NCBI RefSeq assembly: GCF_900083545.1
Contig: NZ_LT559262.1
Coordinates: 3,584,324-3,648,323, forward strand
DNA length: 64,000 nucleotides
Direction of reading: 5' to 3'
From: Alistipes provencensis
GTDB taxonomy: Bacteria > Bacteroidota > Bacteroidia > Bacteroidales > Rikenellaceae
Made by a program: the position numbers and the translations under genes. The notes below the pieces were generated by a model that was not told the DNA's origin, did not search any database, and saw only the letters and a program-made list of their open reading frames with translations. Position 1 is the first letter of the stretch; the number at the start of each line of letters is the position of its first letter. Shown piece by piece: positions 37,440-45,323 of the stretch.

Positions 37440-38324
37440 ATGACAAAACATCCGGAATACAAATACCACCTCGCGGCGCTGTTCACCGTCACGGTGTGGG
37501 GCGCGACGTTCGTCTCGACCAAAGTGCTGATCGCCAACTCGCTGACCCCGGCGGAGATATTCCTGCTGCGGTTCGCGACAGCCTACGTCTGCATCTGGCC
37601 TTTCGCTCGACGGCGCATGTGGGCCGCGAACCTGCGCGACGAGCTGCTGCTGGCTGCGGCGGGACTGAGCGGCGGATCGCTCTATTTCCTCACCGAGAAC
37701 ATCGCTCTGGAGTATGCCCCGGCCTCGAACGTGTCGCTGATCGTCTGCACGGCACCCGTATGGACGGCCGTGGCGATGAGCCTCTTCTACCGCGGCGAAC
37801 GGATGTCGCGGCGGCAGGTCACCGGATCGGCGCTGGCCTTCGCGGGGATGGTGCTCGTGGTCCTCAACGGCCATTTCGTGCTGCACCTATCGCCGCGGGG
37901 CGATATGCTGGCGCTGTCGGCGGCGTTGCTATGGATGGTCTATTCGCTGGTCATCAAGCGCATCGGAGGCCGCTACCCCGCCATCTTCATCACCCGGAAA
38001 GTATTTTTCTACGGGTTATTGACGATCCTCCCGGTCTTTGCCTTCCGGCCCTTCGCGGTGGAATGGGAGGTACTCGCGCGTCCGGTGGTCTGGGGCAACC
38101 TGCTGTTTCTGGGGGTCATCGCCTCGATGCTCTGCTATGTGCTCTGGAACGCCGTGATGCACCGTCTGGGAGCCGTGCGCACGACCAACTACATCTACTT
38201 CAATCCGTTGGTGACAATCGTCACCGCGGCGCTCTGCATCGGCGAGCGCATCACCCTTGCAGCGCTGACCGGCGCGGCGCTGATTCTCTACGGGATGTGG
38301 AGAGCCGAAAGGCCCGCCTCTTAA
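37440..38324 (+). CDS. EamA/DMT-family transporter
   Basis: A 294-aa inner-membrane protein with about ten transmembrane helices in two EamA repeats (first: AALFTVTVWGATFVSTKVL; second: MLALSAALLWMVYSLVIKRI). The family exports amino acids, metabolites or drugs; the substrate here is unknown. ATG 37440 is preferred over the upstream in-frame ATG at 37410 because a perfect -7 box lies between them (37425-37432). The stop codon falls inside a copy of the palindromic repeat (38313-38336). Confidence 0.85.
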   Translation: MTKHPEYKYHLAALFTVTVWGATFVSTKVLIANSLTPAEIFLLRFATAYVCIWPFARRRMWAANLRDELLLAAAGLSGGSLYFLTENIALEYAPASNVSLIVCTAPVWTAVAMSLFYRGERMSRRQVTGSALAFAGMVLVVLNGHFVLHLSPRGDMLALSAALLWMVYSLVIKRIGGRYPAIFITRKVFFYGLLTILPVFAFRPFAVEWEVLARPVVWGNLLFLGVIASMLCYVLWNAVMHRLGAVRTTNYIYFNPLVTIVTAALCIGERITLAALTGAALILYGMWRAERPAS

Positions 38325-38466
38325 ACAGGGGGGGGGCAGAACCGGATGATTAGCAGGCAGTGCATCTGCCGCCCCTAAATCCCGCTTCTTAAGCGGGCGG
38401 GAGCGCAGATTAGGGCCTGACACGCCAATTCCTGCAATCGCCCCTAAAACCCGCCTCTTAGGCGGG
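38313..38466. repeat. Array of three palindromic units with related spacers
   Basis: Three hairpins at 38313-38336 (degenerate, followed by nine G), 38381-38397 (CCCGCTTCTTAAGCGGG) and 38450-38466 (CCCGCCTCTTAGGCGGG), about 69 bases apart. The spacers are similar to each other (GCAGAACCGGATG or GCGCAGATTAGGG at the left, CGCCCCTAAAA at the right). A further two-hairpin copy is at 41086-41173. The EamA stop lies in the first hairpin and the SMR stop in the third. This resembles REP/BIME elements. Confidence 0.8.
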
Positions 38467-38781
38467 GACCATCTTCAGGCCGACGATGCCGATGAAAACC
38501 AGCGAGAGAAAGAACATCCGCCAGAAAGTCACGGCGTCGTGGAAAAAGACGATGCCGAGGATCACGGTTCCCATGCCCCCGATGCCCGTCCAGATCATAT
38601 AGGCCGTACCCATCGGAATGCTTTTCTGCGCAATATACAGCAGCCAGCCGCTGACGCCCATCGAAACGGCCGAAAGGACCAGAAAAAGGAAATGGTAGCG
38701 CGGATTGAGGCTTGCCAGCTTGAAGCCCAGCGGCCACCCCATCTCGAAAAGACCCGCGAAAATCAGATAAACCCAAGCCAT
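38458..38781 (-). CDS. SMR-family small multidrug/guanidinium-type exporter
   Basis: A 107-aa protein with four transmembrane helices. The conserved membrane Glu is E13 (FAGLFEMGWP). Further family motifs are YIAQKSIPMGTAYMIWTGIGG and GIVFFHDAVTFWR. SMR proteins work as dimers that exchange cationic drugs or guanidinium for protons; this sequence is nearer the SugE/Gdx type than EmrE, but I cannot assign a substrate. The ATG at 38781 begins the first helix. The last two codons and the stop are part of the palindromic repeat at 38450-38466. Confidence 0.9.
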   Translation of the reverse strand: MAWVYLIFAGLFEMGWPLGFKLASLNPRYHFLFLVLSAVSMGVSGWLLYIAQKSIPMGTAYMIWTGIGGMGTVILGIVFFHDAVTFWRMFFLSLVFIGIVGLKMVPA

Positions 38782-38846
38782 CGGAATCAAATTTTGTTGG
38801 CGAAGATAACGAAATTTACTGAAACACGCAGTTCCCATCCGGAAAT

Positions 38847-38972
38847 CGTTATTTTTGATTATCGCGGAACAGATTTCGGCATAACACAAGTTCACCCCGG
38901 ATGGGTCATACTAACGTATTTCCCATTCGGGGTGAACAAGGCAGGACGAAATATGTCCGCAAGAATCGAAAA
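38847..38972. repeat. Structured intergenic repeat, copy 1 (3' side of dnaK)
   Basis: About 120 bases similar to 41396-41516 in the same orientation. The shared start is ATTATCGCGGA-CAGATTTCGG. A 15-bp hairpin (38891-38905 and 38922-38936, one G-T pair) has a 16-base loop, and the end is AAGGCAGG-CGAAA. Paired bases differ together between copies, which supports an RNA structure. Confidence 0.75.
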
Positions 38973-40895
38973 TTACTTAACCTCTTCGAACTCCACATCC
39001 TCAGGCTGTCCGTCGCCGCCCTGCTGGCCGCCGGCGTTCGACTGCGACTGCTGGCCGGCGTCGGCACCGGGCTGCTGGGCGCCCTGAGCCTGCTGCTGGG
39101 CAGCGTAGATGTCCTGCGAAGCGGCCTGCCATGCGGCGTTGAGCTCGGTCATCGCGGTGTCGATGGCAGCCACGTCGGCGTTCTTGTGCGCCTCCTTCAG
39201 CTTGCCGAGCGCCGTCTCGATGGCGGCCTTCTTGTCGGCGGGCAGTTTGTCGCCGTACTCGCTGAGCTGCTTCTCGGTCGAGAAGATGTTCGAGTCGGCA
39301 GCGTTGATCTTGTCGATACGCTCCTTCTCGGCCTTGTCCTTCTCCTCGTTGGCCTTGGCCTCGTCGCGCATCCGCTGGATCTCCTGCTCGGTAAGGCCCG
39401 AAGAAGCCTCGATGCGGATCTTCTGCTCCTTGCCCGTGCCCTTGTCCTTGGCCGAGACGTTCAGGATGCCGTTGGCGTCGATGTCGAACGTAACCTCGAT
39501 CTGCGGCACGCCGCGCGGTGCGGCGGGGATGCCGTCGAGGTGGAAGCGGCCGATCGACTTGTTGTCGCGGGCCAGCGGACGCTCGCCTTGGCAGACGTTG
39601 ATCTCCACCGAAGGCTGGTTGTCGGCAGCCGTCGAGAAGGTCTCCGACTTGCGGGTCGGGATCGTCGTGTTGGCGTCGATGAGCTTCGTCATCACACCGC
39701 CCAGAGTCTCGATACCCAGCGACAGCGGCGTAACGTCCAGCAGCAGCACGTCCTTCACCTCGCCCGTGAGCACACCGCCCTGAATGGCGGCGCCGATGGC
39801 CACGACCTCGTCGGGGTTGACCGAACGGTTCGGGGTCTTGCCGAAGAACTCCTCAACGATCTTCTGGATCGCGGGGATACGCGTCGAACCGCCCACGAGA
39901 ATCACCTCGTTGATCTGCGAAGCCTCCAGACCCGCGTCACGCAGAGCCAGTTTGCAAGGCTCGATGGTCTTGCGGATCAGGTGGTCGCACAACTGCTCGA
40001 ACTTGGCGCGGGTGAGCGTCATCACGAGGTGCTGCGGAATGCCGTTGACGGGCATGATATACGGCAGGTTAATCTCCGTGGTGGTCGAGGAGGAAAGTTC
40101 GATCTTCGCTTTCTCGGCAGCCTCCTTCAGACGCTGCAGGGCCATCGGGTCCTGACGCAGGTCGATCTGGTGCTCGGCCTTGAACGCCTCGGCCATGTAG
40201 TCGATCAGCACATGGTCGAAGTCGTCACCTCCGAGGTGCGTGTCGCCGTTGGTCGATTTCACCTCGAAAACGCCGTCGCCCAGCTCGAGGATCGAAATAT
40301 CGAACGTACCGCCGCCCAAGTCATACACGGCGATCTTCATGTCGCTCGACTTCTTGTCCATGCCGTAGGCCAGCGCTGCGGCCGTAGGCTCGTTGATGAT
40401 ACGGCGCACCTTCAGGCCGGCGATCTCGCCCGCCTCCTTCGTAGCCTGACGCTGCGAGTCGGAGAAGTAGGCCGGGACGGTGATGACGGCCTCCGAGACC
40501 TCCTGTCCCAGATAATCCTCGGCCGTCTTCTTCATCTTCTGCAGAATGATGGCCGAAATCTCCTGCGGGGTATACTGCCGTCCGTCGATATCCACACGCG
40601 GGGTGTTGTTGTCGCCCTTGACGATCGTATAGGGAGCGCGCGCGATGTCGGCCGAAACCTTGTCGTAGGCCTCACCCATGAAACGCTTGATCGAGAAGAC
40701 CGTGCGCTTGGGGTTGGTGATCGCCTGACGCTTGGCCGGGTCGCCGACCTTACGCTCGCCATCGGCCGTGAACGCCACGACGGAAGGGGTCGTGCGGTGT
40801 CCCTCGGAGTTGGGTATTACAACGGGCTCGCTGCCCTCCATCACTGCTACGCAGGAGTTCGTGGTTCCTAAGTCAATACCAATAATCTTTGCCAT
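38973..40895 (-). CDS. dnaK: Chaperone DnaK (Hsp70)
   Basis: A 640-aa Hsp70: [45 protein letters not shown] and [19 protein letters not shown] in order. The C-terminal lid ends in a Gln/Gly-rich tail and EDVEFEEVK. Cytoplasmic ATP-driven protein folding. grpE and dnaJ are not adjacent, so dnaK is monocistronic here. A candidate heat-shock-type promoter lies at 40991-41030. The gene is flanked on both sides by copies of the structured repeat. Confidence 0.99.
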   Translation of the reverse strand: MAKIIGIDLGTTNSCVAVMEGSEPVVIPNSEGHRTTPSVVAFTADGERKVGDPAKRQAITNPKRTVFSIKRFMGEAYDKVSADIARAPYTIVKGDNNTPRVDIDGRQYTPQEISAIILQKMKKTAEDYLGQEVSEAVITVPAYFSDSQRQATKEAGEIAGLKVRRIINEPTAAALAYGMDKKSSDMKIAVYDLGGGTFDISILELGDGVFEVKSTNGDTHLGGDDFDHVLIDYMAEAFKAEHQIDLRQDPMALQRLKEAAEKAKIELSSSTTTEINLPYIMPVNGIPQHLVMTLTRAKFEQLCDHLIRKTIEPCKLALRDAGLEASQINEVILVGGSTRIPAIQKIVEEFFGKTPNRSVNPDEVVAIGAAIQGGVLTGEVKDVLLLDVTPLSLGIETLGGVMTKLIDANTTIPTRKSETFSTAADNQPSVEINVCQGERPLARDNKSIGRFHLDGIPAAPRGVPQIEVTFDIDANGILNVSAKDKGTGKEQKIRIEASSGLTEQEIQRMRDEAKANEEKDKAEKERIDKINAADSNIFSTEKQLSEYGDKLPADKKAAIETALGKLKEAHKNADVAAIDTAMTELNAAWQAASQDIYAAQQQAQGAQQPGADAGQQSQSNAGGQQGGDGQPEDVEFEEVK

Positions 40896-40990
40896 AATCG
40901 TAAATATGTTTTAATTGTTATTTATTTTCTTTTTCGTACCCCCGGTCCAGCCTCCCGGACTCCAGCCGCGGGTTACGCCCAAGATTTGAA

Positions 40991-41030
40991 CAAAGGTCGT
41001 ACCAATCGGCAATCCCTGCCAAATTGTCAG
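40991..41030 (-). promoter_or_regulatory. dnaK promoter with an overlapping inverted-repeat operator
   Basis: On the minus strand: CTGACAATTTGGCAG (41016-41030, palindromic with one mismatched pair) overlaps the -33 TTTG (41020-41023). A 21-bp spacer leads to GACCTTTG (40991-40998, six of eight to TAnnTTTG). It leaves a leader of about 90 bases. The inverted repeat is a candidate heat-shock control site. Confidence 0.5.
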
Positions 41031-41042
41031 CCCGATGGCAGA

Positions 41043-41077
41043 AAAATGCCATACATCGGGTTGTTGTACGGCATTTT
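41043..41077. other. Hairpin upstream of the dnaK promoter
   Basis: A 12-bp stem with one mismatch (AAAATGCCATAC at 41043-41054 and GTACGGCATTTT at 41066-41077), loop of 11. Probably a structural or terminator-like element that insulates the dnaK promoter. Confidence 0.45.
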
Positions 41078-41085
41078 GTCACCCG

Positions 41086-41204
41086 CCCGCTTAAGAAGCG
41101 GGGCGGGAGCGCAGAACCGGATGGGAAGCGTTCCTGCATACTATCGCGCCCTAAAACCCACCTCTTAGGTGGGCGAAAGCTCGTACCTTTTGGTGCCAAA
41201 AGGT
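41086..41204. repeat. Palindromic repeat pair plus a third hairpin
   Basis: Hairpins at 41086-41102 (CCCGCTTAAGAAGCGGG) and 41157-41173 (CCCACCTCTTAGGTGGG), with a spacer of the same type as in 38313-38466. A perfect 11-bp inverted repeat follows (GTACCTTTTGG-TG-CCAAAAGGTAC, 41181-41204). The rest of the 680-base gap 40896-41576 (to the structured repeat at 41396) has no gene that I can support. Confidence 0.7.
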
Positions 41205-41395
41205 ACCCAAAACCATCCGCATGTCGCTTTCGCGGGACCGTCGCTCGGCTGCACTAAAACGGGCGCCTGCGCGGGTTTGCAAGCAAACCGGCCCCGTTTT
41301 TAACGCTCCGCCTTCGCACCGTTCTTTTTCCGCTGCAAGCGATAATGCGGACCACTTCCCCGCACCGCCGGCATCGAGTAGGAGATTTAAAACCC

Positions 41396-41516
41396 GTTTT
41401 TTAATTATCGCGGAGCAGATTTCGGCATAACGCAGTTCGGCCCGGACGGGACATACAGAGGTATTTCCCGTCCGGGACGGACAAGGCAGGGCGAAAGGGA
41501 CCCGTGAGAATCAAAA
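41396..41516. repeat. Structured intergenic repeat, copy 2 (5' side of dnaK)
   Basis: Same orientation as copy 1 at 38847. Hairpin arms CCCGGACGGG (41441-41450) and CCCGTCCGGG (41467-41476) are exactly complementary, with a 16-base loop that also ends in GTATTT as in copy 1. Confidence 0.75.
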
Positions 41517-41537
41517 AAGGCCTGCAAGATGCAGGCC
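41513..41537 (-). terminator. Terminator of the small DNA-binding gene
   Basis: A perfect 8-bp stem (GGCCTGCA 41519-41526, TGCAGGCC 41530-41537), then six T in the leftward direction. 40 bases past the stop. Confidence 0.85.
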
Positions 41538-41576
41538 CTTCTCCGGCGGATGCCGGACTTAATCGCTATAACTCAA

Positions 41577-41813
41577 CTACTCGCTCAGGATACGCATTGC
41601 AACGTCGAGAATCGTCGTGTCGTCCAACGTGACGACGCCCCCATCCGGACCCGGTTCGAAGTGCACGCCGACACATTCTTTCGACTCGTGCTTGCCCCCG
41701 AAATAGTTCCGGACCGTGTCCACATCGATTCCCAATTCATCTGCAATGCGTTGCGAGCTGCCGCTGGGCAGCCTGTCCTTGATACGGCGCAACTCGTTAA
41801 ATGTGATAATCAT
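41577..41813 (-). CDS. Small DNA-binding protein with N-terminal helix-turn-helix
   Basis: A 78-aa cytoplasmic protein. Residues 1-40 look like an HTH (NELRRIKDRLPSGSSQRIADELGIDVDTVRNYF), and the C-terminal half is a short acidic domain ending TTILDVAMRILSE. Similar small proteins are common in Bacteroidales, where they are annotated only as DNA-binding. It has its own promoter (41848-41878) and terminator. Targets unknown. Confidence 0.8.
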   Translation of the reverse strand: MIITFNELRRIKDRLPSGSSQRIADELGIDVDTVRNYFGGKHESKECVGVHFEPGPDGGVVTLDDTTILDVAMRILSE

Positions 41814-41847
41814 ATCCCTTGAATTTTTGGTTGATAGTTCTGCACAA

Positions 41848-41878
41848 CTAAGTTAGTACAATTTTGCGTAATTGCAAA
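41848..41878 (-). promoter_or_regulatory. Promoter of the small DNA-binding gene
   Basis: On the minus strand TTTG (41875-41878), a 19-bp spacer and TAACTTAG (41848-41855, seven of eight). The ATG is 35 bases downstream. Confidence 0.6.
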
Positions 41879-41950
41879 ATTTCTGCCTGAAAAAGTGGAA
41901 TTAAAATGAAACGCGCCGCAAAAAGGACGAAAGGCATTCCGGGGCAAAAG

Positions 41951-41976
41951 AAAAACCCCGCCGAAGCAGGGTTTTT
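41951..41976 (-). terminator. Terminator of the FKBP lipoprotein pair
   Basis: A stem CCCTGC-TTCG-GCGGGG on the minus strand with a stable TTCG loop, followed by five T. It is 31 bases past the stop at 42008. Confidence 0.8.
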
Positions 41977-42007
41977 CGTAGGTCGAAACCGTTGTGCGAC
42001 ACGCGGA

Positions 42008-43597
42008 TCAATCCTCCGCCGGTTCGATATAGAACTGGAAAATCAGCGGCGCGAAAGAGGGAATCTCGGTCGTTACGGTCGTCGTGGTCGAGGTTTCGCC
42101 CGTCGAACCGTAATTGTAACCGTAGTCGCCGTAATAGCCGTAGCCGTAACCATAGCCGCCCAGACCGCCGTAACCGTAGTAATCGCCGTAATAGCCGCCG
42201 TAAAGGCCGCTGTTGCCGTAATACATCTGCGAATAGTTCAGGTAGTTCAGGTAATCCAGATAGTTCGAAGAATAGCCGTTACCCGACGGCGACGAGGTCG
42301 AACTGCCGCTCTTGCCGCTCGTCCCGTAGGCATTAGTCGAAGTGGTGACGAATGCCGCCCACTGACCGTATCGCAGGTTGGGGACCGTGTAGTAGAAAGC
42401 CGTAATCAGGCCGCCTTCCTCCGGCGTATAGGAGAGCGCCTCTCCCTCGGAGGTAACCTCTCCGTAGATGATTTTCTTCACTTCGTCGATATTCGTGTCG
42501 AAAATGAAGCCGTCGAGGAAACGGCCGATATACCAGATTTTGGCCGTACCGTCGAGTCCGACCGAATCCGATTCGAGTTTATCGACGCCTTCATAGGCTT
42601 TGTAGTCGTCGCCTTCGCCGTGGAAACGCTTTACAAGCGCCTCGGAAATCTCTTTTTCCAGATCGGAGCCGTTATAGGGCTCGAAACCGACATTATAAGG
42701 CTTGTTGCTGACCTTACTCTCCGCATCGCTGAAATCGAACGAGAACTTATCTCCTTTCCCCGTTTCGGCCGGATCGTACTTGACATTGACATAGAGCTGC
42801 GCCACGGTATCGCAGGCCGAAACCCACCGTTCGGCACGGTTATAGGGGTGCTTTCCGTCCTCGGGATCGGTCGGGCGCTTTTCGCTGCCGTCTTCCCCGT
42901 CCTTGGTGAACATCACCATCCCGCCGTTCTCTTTGGCAAAGGCGTCGACCAGCGAACCTTCGGCCTCCAGCGGGTTTTTGTCGATGCCGACAATCTCCAT
43001 CTCCATGATAAGGGGACGCTTGGCGCTGAGCGAATACTGGCCCTCGTAACCGCCGTCGCCGCTTATGCCGCCCGAACCGACGACACGCGACGGCATATAG
43101 AGCCGCACTACGTCGCCATCGCGCAGAAGATACTCCCGGTCGATTCCCTTGTTGCGGGCATACTCCTCTCCCAGATGCAACGTATTGCGCATGGCCAGAT
43201 AGGTACCCTCGATCAGACCAGCGTTCGCCTCGCCGCAATAGCGGTAATAAGGTACATAATGGGTATATTTGGTAAAGGTCCCGAGCTGGTAGGCTTCCGC
43301 GGCGCGGCGCGTGAGGGCGATGTTGCCGCTCAGGTCGCGGCCCGAGAAATCGAACTTCACCCAGCAGATCGTATCGTTCACCGGTTTGGCGTCGGCCTTG
43401 CCGGGCTCGAGTATATCGACATAATAACCGCCGTCGGTCTGCAGATTCTCCAACAGTTCGGGATGTTTCTGCGTCATATACGCCTCGAGGGCCTGGTCCT
43501 CGAACTTGTCGTACGACTCGGTCTGCTCTTTGGCACAGGAGGCCAGCAGCACGATGCAGGCTGCCGGGAGGTACAGAAAACGGGTGATCAATTTCAT
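42008..43597 (-). CDS. FKBP-like lipoprotein with a Gly/Tyr-rich insertion in the FKBP domain
   Basis: A 529-aa lipoprotein (lipobox LASC, about residue 21). The C-terminal part reads as an FKBP domain: IGRFLDGFIFDTN, then VPNLRYGQWAAFVTTSTNAYG (to G425), then EIPSFAPLIFQFYIE at the very end. In ordinary FKBPs only a few residues separate the AYG and the IPxxxPLxFxxxL strands. Here about 85 residues (426-510, bases 42068-42322) lie between them, with about 20 Tyr and many Gly and Ser in runs such as GYGYGYGYYGDYGYNYG. Possible roles are peptidyl-prolyl isomerase or chaperone at the envelope; the insert may be adhesive or aggregation-prone. Coupled to the FKBP gene upstream (34-base gap). Confidence 0.75.
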   Translation of the reverse strand: MKLITRFLYLPAACIVLLASCAKEQTESYDKFEDQALEAYMTQKHPELLENLQTDGGYYVDILEPGKADAKPVNDTICWVKFDFSGRDLSGNIALTRRAAEAYQLGTFTKYTHYVPYYRYCGEANAGLIEGTYLAMRNTLHLGEEYARNKGIDREYLLRDGDVVRLYMPSRVVGSGGISGDGGYEGQYSLSAKRPLIMEMEIVGIDKNPLEAEGSLVDAFAKENGGMVMFTKDGEDGSEKRPTDPEDGKHPYNRAERWVSACDTVAQLYVNVKYDPAETGKGDKFSFDFSDAESKVSNKPYNVGFEPYNGSDLEKEISEALVKRFHGEGDDYKAYEGVDKLESDSVGLDGTAKIWYIGRFLDGFIFDTNIDEVKKIIYGEVTSEGEALSYTPEEGGLITAFYYTVPNLRYGQWAAFVTTSTNAYGTSGKSGSSTSSPSGNGYSSNYLDYLNYLNYSQMYYGNSGLYGGYYGDYYGYGGLGGYGYGYGYYGDYGYNYGSTGETSTTTTVTTEIPSFAPLIFQFYIEPAED

Positions 43598-43631
43598 ATT
43601 TTGTTAAACGGTTCTTTTTTCGGGTTCTGTA

Positions 43632-44225
43632 TTATTCGACGGATTCGACCCTGAAATACCACGCGACCGGGCTTTCCCGCGGAATCGTCGTGAAATATTT
43701 GTCGCCGAAAGCCTCGTTGTAGGTCATGTATGCCTCGACATCGTCCTTCGCGCGACAACCAAGTAACGCATGCCGGAGCCCTTTTAGTATGTCGCCGCGC
43801 ATATCGAGCGTCAGCGGTTCGAACGACCAAGCCCCGGGCGTCAGCCCCAAGTCCTCGTAAGCCTTCAGCAGCAGCGGATCGTTCGAGTAGAACGGGAACG
43901 TCGAATCCGTGATGTTCGAATAGCCGAAGACGTAGGCCCGGAAAGTAATGGTGACTTTCGACGCGGCCGTAACCTCCGGATTGGACTCCCGGTCGGGGCG
44001 GTAATAATTGACGATATACCGGTAGACCGTGCTGCCCGCCGTGGTGTAGAACGGCAACTGCCCGTCCTCACCGACCGACGCCTCGGGGATGAGCGCAGGG
44101 GAGTGAGTCTTCTCGAGGTACGAGACGATCTTCTGACGCTGCTCGGGAAGGATGTCCTTCTCGTCGGAGCAACCGCTCAGCAGCACGGGCAGGGCCAAGC
44201 CCAACAGGGTGATAAGTCGTTTCAT
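43632..44225 (-). CDS. FKBP-like lipoprotein without insertion
   Basis: A 197-aa lipoprotein (lipobox LSGC, about residue 19). The C-terminal FKBP-like domain has MRGDILKGLRHALLGCRAKDDVEAYMTYNEAFG and the final strand TTIPRESPVAWYFRVESVE. The short distance between the AFG and the IPxxSP strands shows the normal loop, unlike its neighbour. The start at 44225 begins the signal peptide (MKRLITLLGLALPVLLSGC). A -7 box lies at 44241-44248. First gene of the two-gene unit. Confidence 0.75.
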   Translation of the reverse strand: MKRLITLLGLALPVLLSGCSDEKDILPEQRQKIVSYLEKTHSPALIPEASVGEDGQLPFYTTAGSTVYRYIVNYYRPDRESNPEVTAASKVTITFRAYVFGYSNITDSTFPFYSNDPLLLKAYEDLGLTPGAWSFEPLTLDMRGDILKGLRHALLGCRAKDDVEAYMTYNEAFGDKYFTTIPRESPVAWYFRVESVE

Positions 44226-44240
44226 CGGCATATAATCGTG

Positions 44241-44248
44241 CAAATTTA
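44241..44248 (-). promoter_or_regulatory. -7 box of the FKBP lipoprotein pair
   Basis: TAAATTTG on the minus strand, perfect TAnnTTTG, 15 bases before the ATG at 44225. Confidence 0.6.
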
Positions 44249-44279
44249 CATAAAACAATCCGATTTACGAACAAGAAAC

Positions 44280-44312
44280 GAAAAAAAACGTCCGCCCGGC
44301 ATGCCGGCGGAC
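44280..44312 (-). terminator. Terminator of the 49-aa membrane protein gene
   Basis: Stem GTCCGCC (44290-44296) with GGCGGAC (44306-44312) and inner GGC pairs, followed leftward by eight or nine T. Confidence 0.85.
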
Positions 44313-44340
44313 AAAAAAAGCAAAGGAACCGGAACACCGG

Positions 44341-44490
44341 CTATCCCCTGCGCCTGTAATAATCCTTGTGCGGGTCTTTGAGACGCTGCAATTTACGCTG
44401 CTTCCACGCGTAAATGAGCATCGTGAACACGATACCGGCGGCAACGACACCAAGGAGAATGAAAATAAATCCGACAGGAATCCCTTCCAT
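44341..44490 (-). CDS. 49-aa single-pass membrane protein
   Basis: MEGIPVGF, a hydrophobic helix (FILLGVVAAGIVFTMLIYAW) and a basic C-terminal tail (KQRKLQRLKDPHKDYYRRRG). The positive-inside rule puts the tail in the cytoplasm. It has its own -7 box (44535-44542) and terminator, so it is a real gene. No function recognised. Confidence 0.7.
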   Translation of the reverse strand: MEGIPVGFIFILLGVVAAGIVFTMLIYAWKQRKLQRLKDPHKDYYRRRG

Positions 44491-44534
44491 AGACACAAAA
44501 AATTGGTGAGGCAAAACATTTTGATTAGGCGGTG

Positions 44535-44542
44535 CAAAGTTA
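44535..44542 (-). promoter_or_regulatory. -7 box of the 49-aa membrane protein gene
   Basis: TAACTTTG on the minus strand, perfect TAnnTTTG. A run of nine G (44566-44574) sits near the -33 region. Confidence 0.6.
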
Positions 44543-44633
44543 ATACAAATAATTTGCCAAAGCAAGGGGGGGGGAAATTCCGGGACTCTTTCCGCAAAAA
44601 GAGCCGTTTGGTATACCATTCGGTCTTTTTATA

Positions 44634-45224
44634 TTACAGCCGCTTGAGGGCCGCACGGATCAGCTCTTCGACCGAAGCCCGGGGAAGTTCGCGCATCACG
44701 GCGCGCAGGACCTTCTCGGCTGTGGCGCGGGCGAAGCCCAGCATGACCAGCGCGGCGAGAGCCTCGTCGAAGCTGCCTCCGTCAGCCCCGGCAAGGGGCG
44801 CATCGCCCGCCGCATCGGTGCCCAGCACGGCCAGCTTGCCGCTCAGCTCGACGATGATCTTCTGCGCCGTCTTCAGGCCCAGCCCCTTGACATTTTTCAG
44901 CAGCACGGCGTTGCCCGAGGTGATGATGCCCTGCAGCTCGCGCGGCGAGTAGGTCGAAAGGATCATGCGCGCCGTATTGCCGCCCACGCCCGAGACGCTT
45001 ATCAGCAGCCGGAACACCTCGCGCTCGACCTTCGTCGAGAAGCCGTAGAGCAACTGGGCATCCTCGCGCACGACGTAGTGCACATAGAGTTTGGCCTCGG
45101 CGGCATGCTCGACGGCGGCATAGGTTTCGAGTGAAATATGGAGGTAGTAGCCTACCCCGCCGGCGTCGATAACGGCATAAGCGGGAGCGACTTCGGCAAC
45201 GGAGCCCTTGATGTATTCGTACAT
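44634..45224 (-). CDS. ruvA: Holliday junction branch migration protein RuvA
   Basis: A 196-aa RuvA: OB-fold N-terminus (MYEYIKGSVAEVAPAYAVIDAGGVGY), two HhH motifs (LISVSGVGGNTARMIL and LKNVKGLGLKTAQKII) and a C-terminal UBA-like domain (DEALAALVMLGFARATAEKVL). Binds four-way junctions for RuvB. The start at 45224 is the conserved MYEYIKG. Confidence 0.97.
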   Translation of the reverse strand: MYEYIKGSVAEVAPAYAVIDAGGVGYYLHISLETYAAVEHAAEAKLYVHYVVREDAQLLYGFSTKVEREVFRLLISVSGVGGNTARMILSTYSPRELQGIITSGNAVLLKNVKGLGLKTAQKIIVELSGKLAVLGTDAAGDAPLAGADGGSFDEALAALVMLGFARATAEKVLRAVMRELPRASVEELIRAALKRL

Positions 45225-45251
45225 GAAAATCAAAATTTAATGCGGGTTGGG

Positions 45252-45279
45252 CAAAAGTAAAGATTTTTTTTTACCTTTG
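45252..45279. promoter_or_regulatory. Divergent promoter pair between ruvA and the OmpH-like gene
   Basis: TACTTTTG on the minus strand (45252-45259, for ruvA) and TACCTTTG on the plus strand (45272-45279). Both are perfect TAnnTTTG, only 12 bases apart, so the two polymerases should compete. Confidence 0.65.
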
Positions 45280-45323
45280 TGACTCAAACGCGGAATAATT
45301 AACTTTTCAAATAGAAAAACGAC

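Noticed and set aside
38313-38466. Regularly spaced palindromes that resemble a short CRISPR array
   Set aside because: The repeat core is only 17 bases, the spacers are similar to each other, and there are no cas genes. A REP/BIME-like element fits better.
41181-41400. Possible small gene in the 680-base gap upstream of dnaK
   Set aside because: Short frames there have no start context and the sequence is dominated by inverted repeats.
40896-41576. Insertion-sequence remnant around dnaK bounded by the direct repeats
   Set aside because: The repeats flank an essential-type housekeeping gene, there is no transposase fragment and no target-site duplication that I can see.
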